A DNA stretch of 64,000 nt from Streptomyces cyanogenus. GTDB taxonomy: Bacteria; Actinomycetota; Actinomycetes; Streptomycetales; Streptomycetaceae. Both the position numbers and the translations under genes were made by a program. The notes beneath the pieces are model-generated. The model had not been told where the DNA came from and did no database searches. It saw only the letters and a program-made list of their open reading frames with translations. The stretch is taken from contig NZ_CP071839.1 of assembly GCF_017526105.1 (NCBI RefSeq), positions 5,223,001-5,287,000 on the forward strand, in the 5' to 3' direction. Position 1 is the stretch's first letter. Each line of letters starts with the position of its first letter. Below, piece by piece: positions 34,325-42,283 of the stretch.

Positions 34325-34346
34325 CGGGCACGCGCGCGCGTGCCCG
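34325..34346. terminator. Bidirectional terminator between the LysR gene and whiD
   Basis: A perfect 22-bp palindrome with half-site CGGGCACGCGC lies between two convergent genes, 37 nt past one stop and 34 nt from the other. Confidence 0.65.
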
Positions 34347-34379
34347 GTCGTGGTTCCGAATGGATGAAGAAACGTTCCT

Positions 34380-34709
34380 TCAATGATCCGAGGCGGTCTC
34401 CCCACTGGTGGTCGACGCCGCCACCAGGCGGTTGCGCGCCCGCCCCATCAACTCCTCACGCTCGTCCTCGGTCAGCCCGCCCCAGACTCCGTACGGCTCG
34501 CGCACCGCCAGTGCGTGCGCCGCGCACTCCGCACGGACCGGGCACCTCATGCAGACCTCTTTGGCCGAGTTCTCGCGAGCGCTCCGAGCCGCCCCGCGCT
34601 CGCCCTCCGGGTGGAAGAAGAGCGAGCTGTCCACCCCGCGGCAGGCAGCGAGCAGCTGCCAGTCCCACAGGTCCGCGTTCGGTCCGGGAAGGCGGGAGAA
34701 ATCTGCCAT
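34380..34709 (-). CDS. whiD: WhiB-family developmental regulator WhiD
   Basis: The 109-residue Wbl protein has the four iron-sulfur cysteines: Cys23 (AACRG), then CMRCPVRAEC with CxxC and the last Cys six residues later. It also has the GVWGGLTEDER turn and a short basic C-terminus. WhiD is needed for late sporulation in S. coelicolor; it binds a [4Fe-4S] cluster and, like other Wbl proteins, is expected to contact the principal sigma factor. I call it WhiD rather than another Wbl mainly because it is divergent from bldM, as I recall for S. coelicolor. AAGGGG precedes the ATG. Confidence 0.9.
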   Translation of the reverse strand: MADFSRLPGPNADLWDWQLLAACRGVDSSLFFHPEGERGAARSARENSAKEVCMRCPVRAECAAHALAVREPYGVWGGLTEDEREELMGRARNRLVAASTTSGETASDH

Positions 34710-34938
34710 TACGTGACCCCTTGTCGCCGTTCTGGGCGGATACGGTGCCAACGACCGTACATCTCCGGTCTAAGGAGATGAAAATATGACTCATTGCGAA
34801 TCTAGCTCCGGACACTGCGAAACGGGAAGAAAAGGGGCCAAATGGGGCATAGGTTGTGATGAAAAGTTGAGAGTCCGTCGGGCATGTCTGCACCGTGTCG
34901 ACCCCCTCACGTAGAGTGCCGAAGACGGCACGCGGCCC

Positions 34939-34966
34939 CGTAACTCTTTCGAGTGACCGTCGTTGA
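34939..34966 (+). promoter_or_regulatory. Probable sigma-BldN promoter of bldM
   Basis: CGTAAC at 34939-34944 and CGTTGA at 34961-34966 are 16 nt apart, matching what I recall of the bldM p1 promoter recognised by sigma-BldN. It lies about 125 nt upstream of the bldM ATG. The rest of the 381-nt whiD-bldM gap shows no gene; it must also contain the whiD promoter on the other strand. Confidence 0.7.
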
Positions 34967-35090
34967 GAGTGCGGAGGCGGTTGAAAACACAAGCGCTCGG
35001 GCAGGCGTCCGAGACGGTCGACCGCACAGGTGACGATTCCGTACCAGCCTGGAGGCTCAAGGTGACGCGCATCAGCTGCGGAGGGCGGTC

Positions 35091-35702
35091 ATGACATCCG
35101 TCCTCGTCTGCGACGACTCCCCGCTTGCCCGAGAAGCGCTGCGCCGCGCGGTCGCGACCGTGCCCGGTGTCGAGCGTGTGACGACGGCGGCCAACGGCGA
35201 GGAAGTCCTCCGCCGCTGGGGCGCCGACCGCTCCGACCTCATTCTGATGGACGTGCGCATGCCCGGCCTGGGCGGCGTCGAGACCGTGCGCCGGCTGCTG
35301 TCGGCCGACCCCGGCGCGCGCATCATCATGCTCACCGTTGCCGAGGACCTCGACGGTGTGGCCCTCGCGGTCGCCGCCGGCGCGCGGGGCTACCTGCACA
35401 AGGACGCCTCGCGCGCGGAGCTGCGCGCCACGGTGACGCAGGCCCTCGCCGACCCGACCTGGCGGCTCGCCCCGCGCCGACTGCGCTCGGCCGAGATGGG
35501 CGCCGCGCCCACGCTCACCGCGCGCGAGATCCAGGTCCTGGAGGGGATGAGCCACGGCCGCTCGAACGCCGAGATCGGCCGTGAGCTGTTCCTCTCCGAG
35601 GACACCGTCAAGACCCACGCCCGGCGCCTGTTCAAGAAGCTCGGCGCCTCCGACCGGGCCCACGCGGTGGCCCTCGGCTTCCGCTGGGGACTGGTCCGGT
35701 AA
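35091..35702 (+). CDS. bldM: Orphan response regulator BldM
   Basis: The 203-residue protein is an atypical response regulator essential for aerial hyphae formation. The receiver domain has CDDS (Asp8, Asp9), Asp54 in LILMDVRMPG, the Thr in MLTVAED, and Lys in YLHKD. The LuxR-type HTH has LTAREIQVLEGMSHGRSNAEI and SEDTVKTHARRLFKKLGA. In characterised BldM, phosphorylation of Asp54 is not needed for function and BldM acts alone or with WhiI. No kinase gene is adjacent. Confidence 0.96.
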   Translation: MTSVLVCDDSPLAREALRRAVATVPGVERVTTAANGEEVLRRWGADRSDLILMDVRMPGLGGVETVRRLLSADPGARIIMLTVAEDLDGVALAVAAGARGYLHKDASRAELRATVTQALADPTWRLAPRRLRSAEMGAAPTLTAREIQVLEGMSHGRSNAEIGRELFLSEDTVKTHARRLFKKLGASDRAHAVALGFRWGLVR

Positions 35703-35816
35703 CCGGTGCCAGGCCCTGCGGGCCGCCCGGCACCGGTCACCACCCGGTTCCGCTCCCGCACGCGGCATCCACACGGCCGGCCGACCGACGTGCCGACGGC
35801 CGTCCGGCCGGCAGGC

Positions 35817-35943
35817 GGCTCGCCGAGAGGTGAGCGGTGCGCGGGTGGTTCGCCGATGCGTGTGCGGTCGGCGGTCGGCTTGCCGAGGGATGACTGGTGG
35901 ATGGCCTGGCGGACGGTCGGTTCGCCGGCTGCCGGCTCGCCGA
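35817..35943. repeat. Degenerate repeat block A, 30-bp spacing
   Basis: The box GG(C/T)T(C/T)GCCG(A/G) occurs at 35817, 35847, 35877, 35919 and 35934. The first three are exactly 30 nt apart, the next 42, the last 15. Sequence between boxes has diverged. Confidence 0.65.
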
Positions 35944-36404
35944 CGGCTGATCTGCCGGCGGCTCGGCTTGCCCGAGCCGGTCCGGTGGGCGGGTGGACCG
36001 GTGGTCCGGCGCTCGCGTGTGGCGCCGTCGGGGAGGCCCGGGGCGGCCGGGAGATGCCGTACGTCCTTCATGGCGGTGCGCTCGCCGGCATCCGTCGGGG
36101 GCTCGTGCGCTCCTCCGTTCGCGGTGCGTCACCCCCCGGTGCTCGTGCGCTCCATGGCAGTGCCCGGGCGGGTGCCTCAGGCCCTGGCCCGCGGTGGCCG
36201 AAAGAAGCGCCGTGCTCGCGTCCTGACAGGGGCGGGTGAGGCATGCCTCGGAGCGCCCGGAGGCGGCCTCGGCGTGCTGCGGGCGACGGGGCGGTCGGGT
36301 CCCTGCCCGGACCTGCGGCCGGCCCGGACGTAGGACACCGCCGTACACACCTGCCTGCGAGGGCGTCGAACCGGTGTTCCGCCGGTACGCGTCAGCGCTT
36401 CTCA

Positions 36405-36524
36405 GTACACGCCGCGCTCCGGTGACGCCCAGGGGTGCACACCTCGCTCGGGGGGCGTCCGGAGGTGCGCCCCCGCGTATGCCGGCGTCCGGAGGTGCGC
36501 GCCGCGCTCCGGTGGTACGCGCCG
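36405..36524. repeat. 30-bp tandem repeat block B, four units
   Basis: Units begin at 36405 (GTACACGCC), 36435 (GTGCACACC), 36465 (GTGCGCCCC) and 36495 (GTGCGCGCC), each 30 bp. Units 2 and 3 end identically in GGCGTCCGGAG. There are no variable spacers between units, so this is a minisatellite rather than CRISPR. Confidence 0.8.
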
Positions 36525-36748
36525 CCGGGCGATGCCGTACGCGCTGCGAGGCGATGCCTCCCGGCGCACGAAGCGACCCGGTGCGGCGTGCGAGCGCGCC
36601 GGCGCACCACACCGCCGTACCGCCTGGAAGGGCCGGTGCAAGGCGGCCCGCCGGACGCGCGATGCTCGTTTCGGCGCGGATGCCGCATCCTTGAGATGTG
36701 GAGTCTCTCGGGGACGAGTCGGTCGAGCGGAAGGGGAGGGCGCAGGGA

Positions 36749-37426
36749 ATGAGTGCCGGCGCACCTGCTCATAACGCTTCGGTGCACAACCACGAGCACG
36801 ATGCGACGGACCGGACGGCCGCAAGGCACCATGGACCGATGCGCGACGACGAGGCGGGCACGGCCCACGGGGCGATCGGTGCGCTCGTGCATCGTGCCGT
36901 CGACGGGGACGCGCAGGCCACGCACGATCTGCTCGCCCATGTCCACCCGCTGGCCTTGCGGTACTGCCGCACCCGTCTGTCCCGGCTCCCCGGCGACGCG
37001 CGCCACTTCGTGGAGGACCTCGCCCAGGAGGTCTGCGTGGCGGTCCTCCTCGCGCTGCCCCGCTACCGTGACACCGGCCGCCCCTTCGAGGCGTTCGTCT
37101 TCGCCATCGCCTCCCACAAGGTCGCCGACCTCCAGCGGGCGGCGATGCGCCACCCCGGGTCGACCGCGGTGCCGTCCGACGAGATGCCCGAGCGGCCCGA
37201 CGACTCCCTCGGCCCCGAGGAGCGCGCCCTGCTCAGCAGCGACGCCGAGTGGGCCAAGAAACTGCTGGCCAACCTGCCCGAGAACCAGCGCGAGCTGCTC
37301 CTGCTGCGCATCGCCGTGGGCTTGACCGCGGAGGAGACCGGGCAGATGTTGGGAATGTCACCCGGCGCGGTCCGCGTGGCCCAGCACCGGGCCCTGAGCC
37401 GCCTCAGGGCGCTCGCCGAACAGTAA
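36749..37426 (+). CDS. shbA: ECF-like RNA polymerase sigma factor, ShbA type
   Basis: The 225-residue sigma-70 family protein has region 2 (FVEDLAQEVCVAVLLALPRY..FEAFVFAIASHKVADLQR) and region 4 (LPENQRELLLLRIAVGLTAEETGQMLGMSPGAVRVAQHRALSRLRAL). Its place between bldM and guaB is that of the sigma factor I recall as ShbA. In S. griseus ShbA drives transcription of hrdB, the principal sigma factor gene. The ATG at 36749 is chosen for its strong AAGGGGAGGG; an ATG at 36839 without such a site would remove a His-rich 30-residue N-terminus. The name rests on synteny and recollection. Confidence 0.8.
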   Translation: MSAGAPAHNASVHNHEHDATDRTAARHHGPMRDDEAGTAHGAIGALVHRAVDGDAQATHDLLAHVHPLALRYCRTRLSRLPGDARHFVEDLAQEVCVAVLLALPRYRDTGRPFEAFVFAIASHKVADLQRAAMRHPGSTAVPSDEMPERPDDSLGPEERALLSSDAEWAKKLLANLPENQRELLLLRIAVGLTAEETGQMLGMSPGAVRVAQHRALSRLRALAEQ

Positions 37427-37589
37427 TCCCCGTGCGGGGAGCCCCCGTAGCTCCTGCGCTGAACAGGTACGCGGCCGGTTCCGTACGAACACACGAAGCC
37501 GGAAGCGACCCCCTACCGTGGAATTTGCTAGCGACGCTTCCCGTTAGCATGGACATCCGCACCGATCAAGGCCATTTGGGGAAGGTGTC

Positions 37590-39098
37590 ATGACTGCCAA
37601 CGTCGACGGAGTGCCCGGTAAATTCGCGACACTCGGGCTGACCTACGACGACGTGCTGCTGCTGCCGGGCCCGTCGGACATGGCACCCGACGAGATCGAC
37701 ACCGCCTCGTACGTCTCGAAGAACGTGCGGGTCAACATCCCGCTGCTGTCCGCCGCCATGGACAAGGTGACCGAGTCCCGCATGGCGATCGCGATGGCCC
37801 GCCAGGGCGGCGTCGGCGTCCTGCACCGCAACCTCTCCATCGAGGACCAGGCCAACCAGGTCGACCTGGTGAAGCGCTCCGAGTCCGGCATGGTCACCGA
37901 CCCGATCACCATCCACCCGGAGGCCACGCTCGCCGAGGCCGACGCGCTGTGCGCCAAGTTCCGCATCAGCGGCGTCCCGGTGACCGACGGCGACAAGAAG
38001 CTGCTCGGCATCGTCACCAACCGGGACATGGCCTTCGAGAGCGACCGCAGCCGCCGCGTGCACGAGGTCATGACCCCGATGCCGCTGGTCACCGGCAAGG
38101 TCGGCATCTCCGGCCCCGAGGCCATGGAGCTGCTGCGCAAGCACAAGATCGAGAAGCTGCCGCTCGTCGACGACGAGGGCGTCCTCAAGGGCCTGATCAC
38201 GGTCAAGGACTTCGTCAAGGCGGAGAAGTACCCGAACGCCGCCAAGGACGCCGAGGGCCGGCTGCTGGTCGGCGCCGCGGTCGGTGTCGCCGGTGACGCC
38301 TTCGAGCGCGCCCAGGCCCTGATCGAGGCGGGCGTCGACTTCATCGTCGTGGACACCGCGCACGGCCACTCCCGTCTGGTCGGCGACATGATCGCCAAGA
38401 TCAAGTCGAACTCCTCCGGCGTCGACGTCATCGGCGGCAACGTCGCCACGCGCGACGGCGCGCAGGCGCTGGTCGACGCCGGTGCCGACGGCATCAAGGT
38501 CGGTGTCGGACCGGGCTCCATCTGCACGACCCGTGTGGTCGCCGGCGTCGGCGTCCCCCAGGTCACCGCGATCTACGAGGCCGCGCTCGCCGCGAAGGAG
38601 GCCGGTGTCCCGGTCATCGGCGACGGTGGCCTGCAGTACTCCGGCGACATCGCCAAGGCCCTGGTCGCGGGCGCCGACACGGTGATGCTCGGCTCGCTGC
38701 TCGCGGGCTGCGAGGAGTCCCCGGGCGAGCTGCTGTTCATCAACGGCAAGCAGTTCAAGTCGTACCGCGGCATGGGCTCCCTCGGCGCCATGCAGTCCCG
38801 CGGCGACCGCAGGTCCTTCTCCAAGGACCGCTACTTCCAGGAGGGCGTCGCCTCCGACGAGCAGCTGATCCCCGAGGGCATCGAGGGCCAGGTGCCCTAC
38901 CGGGGTCCGCTGTCCTCCGTCGTCCACCAGCTGGTCGGCGGTCTGCGCCAGTCGATGTTCTACGTCGGCGGCAGGACGGTCCCCGAGCTGCAGGCCAACG
39001 GCCGGTTCGTGCGGATCACCTCGGCGGGTCTCAAGGAGAGCCACCCGCACGACATCCAGATGACGGTCGAGGCGCCGAACTACAGCAGCAAGCGGTGA
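37590..39098 (+). CDS. guaB: Inosine-5'-monophosphate dehydrogenase
   Basis: This enzyme oxidises IMP to XMP with NAD+, the committed step of guanine nucleotide synthesis. The 502-residue protein has the barrel split by two CBS domains (about 100-220, with VTDGDKKLLGIVTNRD). The catalytic Cys is in GPGSICTTRVVAG and the mobile flap contains YRGMGSLGAM. GGGGAAGG precedes the ATG. A homologue without CBS domains follows. guaA, the next enzyme, lies about 24 kb downstream. Confidence 0.97.
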   Translation: MTANVDGVPGKFATLGLTYDDVLLLPGPSDMAPDEIDTASYVSKNVRVNIPLLSAAMDKVTESRMAIAMARQGGVGVLHRNLSIEDQANQVDLVKRSESGMVTDPITIHPEATLAEADALCAKFRISGVPVTDGDKKLLGIVTNRDMAFESDRSRRVHEVMTPMPLVTGKVGISGPEAMELLRKHKIEKLPLVDDEGVLKGLITVKDFVKAEKYPNAAKDAEGRLLVGAAVGVAGDAFERAQALIEAGVDFIVVDTAHGHSRLVGDMIAKIKSNSSGVDVIGGNVATRDGAQALVDAGADGIKVGVGPGSICTTRVVAGVGVPQVTAIYEAALAAKEAGVPVIGDGGLQYSGDIAKALVAGADTVMLGSLLAGCEESPGELLFINGKQFKSYRGMGSLGAMQSRGDRRSFSKDRYFQEGVASDEQLIPEGIEGQVPYRGPLSSVVHQLVGGLRQSMFYVGGRTVPELQANGRFVRITSAGLKESHPHDIQMTVEAPNYSSKR

Positions 39099-39214
39099 CG
39101 CCCACGCGCGCGTGAGGCTCGTACCACGGCGGTCCCGGAGCATCCGGGGCCGCCGTTGTCGTGCCCGTCGGCGATACTGGAAGGCGCTGCAACGCATAGG
39201 GAAAGGCCACCAAC

Positions 39215-40339
39215 GTGACTGAGATCGAGATCGGGCGCGGCAAGCGCGGCCGCCGGGCGTACGCCTTCGACGACATCGCCGTCGTCCCCAGCCGCCGTAC
39301 GCGGGACCCGAAGGAGGTCTCGATCGCCTGGCAGATCGACGCCTACCGCTTCGAGCTGCCCTTCCTGGCCGCCCCCATGGACTCCGTGGTCTCCCCGGCC
39401 ACCGCGATCCGCATCGGCGAGCTGGGCGGCCTCGGCGTGCTCAACCTCGAGGGCCTGTGGACGCGGTACGAGGACCCGCAGCCGCTGCTGGACGAGGTCG
39501 CCGAGCTGCCCGCCGAGCAGGCGACCCGCCGCCTGCAGGAGATCTACGCGGCGCCGATCAAGGAGGAGCTGATCGGTGCGCGCATCAAGGAGGTCCGCGA
39601 CTCCGGCGTGGTCACCGCCGCGGCGCTCTCCCCGCAGCGCACCGCCCAGTTCTCCAAGGCGGTCGTGGACGCGGGCGTGGACATCTTCGTCATCCGCGGT
39701 ACGACGGTCTCGGCTGAGCACGTCTCGTCCTCGCACGAGCCGCTGAACCTGAAGCAGTTCATCTACGAGCTGGACGTCCCGGTGATCGTCGGCGGCTGCG
39801 CCACCTACACGGCGGCCCTGCACCTGATGCGCACGGGTGCCGCGGGCGTGCTCGTCGGCTTCGGCGGCGGCGCCGCGCACACCACGCGCAACGTGCTCGG
39901 CATCCAGGTCCCGATGGCCACGGCCGTCGCGGACGTGGCCGCGGCCCGCCGGGACTACATGGACGAGTCCGGCGGCCGGTACGTGCACGTGATCGCCGAC
40001 GGCGGCGTCGGCTGGTCCGGCGACCTGCCCAAGGCGATCGCCTGCGGCGCCGACGCCGTGATGATGGGCTCCCCGCTGGCCCGGGGCACGGACGCGCCCG
40101 GCAAGGGCCATCACTGGGGCATGGAGGCGGTGAACGAGGAGCTGCCGCGCGGCCAGAAGGTCGACCTCGGCACGGTCGGCACGATCGAGGAGATCCTCAC
40201 GGGCCCGTCCCACACCCCGGACGGCTCGATGAACTTCTTCGGAGCCCTGCGCCGCGCCATGGCCACCACCGGCTACAGCGAGCTGAAGGAGTTCCAGCGG
40301 GTCGAGGTGACGGTGGCGGACAGCCAGCACCGCCGGTAG
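39215..40339 (+). CDS. guaB3: GuaB3 family IMP dehydrogenase-related protein
   Basis: The 374-residue protein is a CBS-free member of the IMPDH/GMP reductase family, starting at GTG (MTEIEIGRGKRGRRAYAFDDI). It keeps the barrel and phosphate-binding segments (FLAAPMDSVVSP and ADGGVGWSGDLPKAIACGADAVMMGSP). In the catalytic loop the usual G-x-C-T-T reads GAAHTT: His222 stands where IMPDH and GMPR have the nucleophilic Cys. As I recall, cyanobacterial GuaB3 has IMPDH activity while the actinobacterial type has no assigned function. Immediate linkage to guaB suggests a purine role. Confidence 0.88.
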   Translation: MTEIEIGRGKRGRRAYAFDDIAVVPSRRTRDPKEVSIAWQIDAYRFELPFLAAPMDSVVSPATAIRIGELGGLGVLNLEGLWTRYEDPQPLLDEVAELPAEQATRRLQEIYAAPIKEELIGARIKEVRDSGVVTAAALSPQRTAQFSKAVVDAGVDIFVIRGTTVSAEHVSSSHEPLNLKQFIYELDVPVIVGGCATYTAALHLMRTGAAGVLVGFGGGAAHTTRNVLGIQVPMATAVADVAAARRDYMDESGGRYVHVIADGGVGWSGDLPKAIACGADAVMMGSPLARGTDAPGKGHHWGMEAVNEELPRGQKVDLGTVGTIEEILTGPSHTPDGSMNFFGALRRAMATTGYSELKEFQRVEVTVADSQHRR

Positions 40340-40366
40340 TCGCCGCAGCGGTCGTCACGACGCCTG

Positions 40367-40402
40367 AAGGGCCGGCCGTCCCGAGCGGACGACCGGCCCT
40401 TT
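40367..40402 (+). terminator. Terminator after guaB3
   Basis: AAGGGCCGG pairs with CCGGCCCTTT, and an inner GTCC/GGAC continues the stem around a small loop, with a short T run at the 3' side. It lies about 30 nt past the guaB3 stop. Confidence 0.75.
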
Positions 40403-40540
40403 CGCATGCCTGAGCGCGGCCGAACACAGCTGAACAGGGGCGCGTTGCGCGAGAGGGGACCGGACCCCGCCCTCGGGGCCTGGGCCGAATCCGACGGACC
40501 GTCCACCGGGCCACTGGGCGGCTCGTGGAAGGGGGCGCCC

Positions 40541-40636
40541 ATGGGACGCCACCGCAAGCCCACCCACTGGGACCGCATTCGGCTTCGGCTGGTGAAGTTC
40601 CGGAGGAGGTGCGTCTTGTGGATCTACGGGAAGTGA
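40541..40636 (+). CDS. Possible small basic peptide (31 residues)
   Basis: An ATG six bases after GAAGGGGG opens a 31-codon frame beginning MGRHRKPTHWD and ending CVLWIYGK. Nine or more of its residues are Arg or Lys. It stands alone in the 454-nt gap between guaB3 and the sugar-nucleotide dehydrogenase gene, after the guaB3 terminator. The site-start spacing and non-random composition favour translation, but I know no family and it may be chance. Confidence 0.4.
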   Translation: MGRHRKPTHWDRIRLRLVKFRRRCVLWIYGK

Positions 40637-40793
40637 GCGGCCACCCCCACACGGAATAGGGGTGGACACTCCGATCGCTTCCCCGGAGTCCGCCGCAGTG
40701 GCCTCTGCGGTGGGCTCCACCTGTCCCAAAGGGACCGGCGCCGAACCCCCCGCGCCACCAGCCCTCGGCCCCGGCGCCCCCACGCGCCCCCCT

Positions 40794-42002
40794 TCACAAC
40801 CGATGCGCCGCCCCCGTGGGCGTGGCGCCCCGTGTGTCGAGCAGCAGCTGAGCCTTCACCGAGAGGCCCTGCAGGTCGTACGTGCGGTGCTGCTGGAGCA
40901 GGATCGTGAGGTCGGCGTCGGCCGCGGCTTCGTACAGGGAGTCCGCGCGCGGGACCGGCCGGTCCAGGACGCTCCACGCGGGCACGTACGGGTCGTGGTA
41001 GCTCACGGCCGCGCCCAGCCCCATCAGCCGTACGGCGATCTCCTGCGCCGGCGTGCCCTGCAGGTCGGCGAGATCGGGTTTGTAGGTGACGCCGAGCAGC
41101 AGGACGCGGGCCCCGCGCGCGGACTTGCCGTGTTCGTTCAGGAGCGTGGCCGCGCGCTGGACGACGTACCGGGGCATCCGGTTGTTGACCTGCTGGGCCA
41201 GCTCGACCATGCGCAGGGTGCGGGTCGCGTGCCCGGTCAGGTCCTGAGCCGCGCCGTGCCCGCCGACGCCGGGGCCGGGCCGGAACGCCTGGAAGCCGAA
41301 GGGCTTGGTCTCCGCGCAACGGATGACGTCCCACAGGTCCACGCCCAGCTCGTGGCAGAGGACGGCCATCTCGTTGACGAGCGCGATGTTGACGTGCCGG
41401 TAGTTGGTCTCCAGCAGCTGCACGGTCTCCGCCTCGCGCAGACCGCGCGCGCGGACGACCTTGTCGGTGAGCCGGCCGTAGAACGTGGCGGCCGACTCGG
41501 TGCAGGCGGGGGTGAGGCCGCCGATGACCTTGGGGGTGCCGGCGGGCGTGTGGTCGCGGTTGCCGGGGTCGACCCGGCTGGGGGAGTAGGCGAGGTGGAA
41601 GTCGCGGCCGGCACGCAGACCCGAGCCCTTCTCCAGCAGCGGGCGCAGGAACTCCTCCGTCGTCCCGGGGAGCACCGGCGACTCCAGGATGACCGTGGTG
41701 TGCGGGCGGAGCCGTGCGGCCAGGGTGCGGGCCGCCGCCTCGACCTGGCCGAGGTCGAGTGCGCCGTCGGCGCCGCGCGGGGTGGGCGCGCAGATCACCG
41801 CGGTGCGCACCCGGCCGAGCTGGGCCGGGTCGCTCAGCGGCCGGAACCCGGCGGAGTGCATACGGCGCAGCTCCGCCGGGCTGAGTGAGCCGGCCTCGGG
41901 GCCGGTGGCATAGCCGACGGTGGAGACACCGGCGGCGACGGCGGCCTGGGCGAGCGGCAAGCCGTAGGGACCGAGTCCGATGACGGCGAGGTCTGCGGGC
42001 AT
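40794..42002 (-). CDS. UDP-sugar dehydrogenase family protein lacking the catalytic cysteine
   Basis: The 402-residue protein follows the UDP-glucose/UDP-ManNAc dehydrogenase fold. It has the NAD motif VIGLGPYGLPLAQAAVAAG at the start, ESPVLPGTTEEF, YSPSRVDPGNRDH, KVIGGLTP, and the middle-domain NYRHVNIALVNEMAVLC. The active-site loop is expected as G-x-G-G-H-C but reads GVGGHGAAQD, so the nucleophilic Cys is Gly250. The C-terminal domain (VLLLGVTYKPDLADLQGTPA) is intact. Two-step oxidation to a uronate is therefore unlikely by the usual mechanism. The gene is divergent from glpD. Confidence 0.85.
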   Translation of the reverse strand: MPADLAVIGLGPYGLPLAQAAVAAGVSTVGYATGPEAGSLSPAELRRMHSAGFRPLSDPAQLGRVRTAVICAPTPRGADGALDLGQVEAAARTLAARLRPHTTVILESPVLPGTTEEFLRPLLEKGSGLRAGRDFHLAYSPSRVDPGNRDHTPAGTPKVIGGLTPACTESAATFYGRLTDKVVRARGLREAETVQLLETNYRHVNIALVNEMAVLCHELGVDLWDVIRCAETKPFGFQAFRPGPGVGGHGAAQDLTGHATRTLRMVELAQQVNNRMPRYVVQRAATLLNEHGKSARGARVLLLGVTYKPDLADLQGTPAQEIAVRLMGLGAAVSYHDPYVPAWSVLDRPVPRADSLYEAAADADLTILLQQHRTYDLQGLSVKAQLLLDTRGATPTGAAHRL

Positions 42003-42089
42003 GGCGTGGGCCGTCCTTCCCAGTAGCCGAAGCGGGACAGGTGCGCAACCGCTGTGGACAGGATGAGCGAGTGCACTGCCAGACTAGGT

Positions 42090-42125
42090 ACACATATGAC
42101 CGTTATGTGTGATTGTGTTTGTGTG
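42090..42125. promoter_or_regulatory. Candidate operator between the dehydrogenase homologue and glpD
   Basis: ACACATA at 42090-42096 and TATGTGT at 42104-42110 form a perfect inverted repeat with 7-nt spacer. The right half runs into three hexamers TGTGAT, TGTGTT, TGTGTG (42108-42125). Both patterns are typical of sugar/polyol repressor sites such as those of DeoR-family proteins. The AT-rich stretch stands out from its surroundings. Confidence 0.5.
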
Positions 42126-42283
42126 TCTTCCCGGGGTTGTGCGCGAGTTGTCCACAGGCTGGGAGGCCGTGGTGGCTGAAGCCGGGCAACCCGGTCAGAA
42201 TTTGGGCATGAGGAGGGGATGAACGGGGCTTCGCCCTCCGGGTGCGGCCGACGCGAGCGAGTGTGCGACAGCGGGAGGCAGCG

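Larger units (their letters stand above)
35703..36748. other. 1.05-kb gene-free tract between bldM and the sigma-factor gene
   Basis: Open frames exist on both strands but their translations are low-complexity Arg/Pro/Ala/Ser/His strings without any family signature, so I support no gene. The tract is dominated by short repeats, mostly at 30-bp spacing (annotated separately). The ribosome binding site of the downstream gene (AAGGGGAGGG, 36731-36740) marks its end. A promoter for the sigma gene must lie here but I could not pick it. Confidence 0.7.

Noticed and set aside
36405..36524. 30-bp repeat block considered as a CRISPR array
   Set aside because: Units are directly abutting without unique spacers, and no cas genes are in the window.
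35737..36612. 291-codon minus-strand frame in the bldM-sigma gap
   Set aside because: The translation is low-complexity Arg/Pro/Ala/Ser/His produced by the repeat tract, with no convincing ribosome binding site and no recognisable fold.
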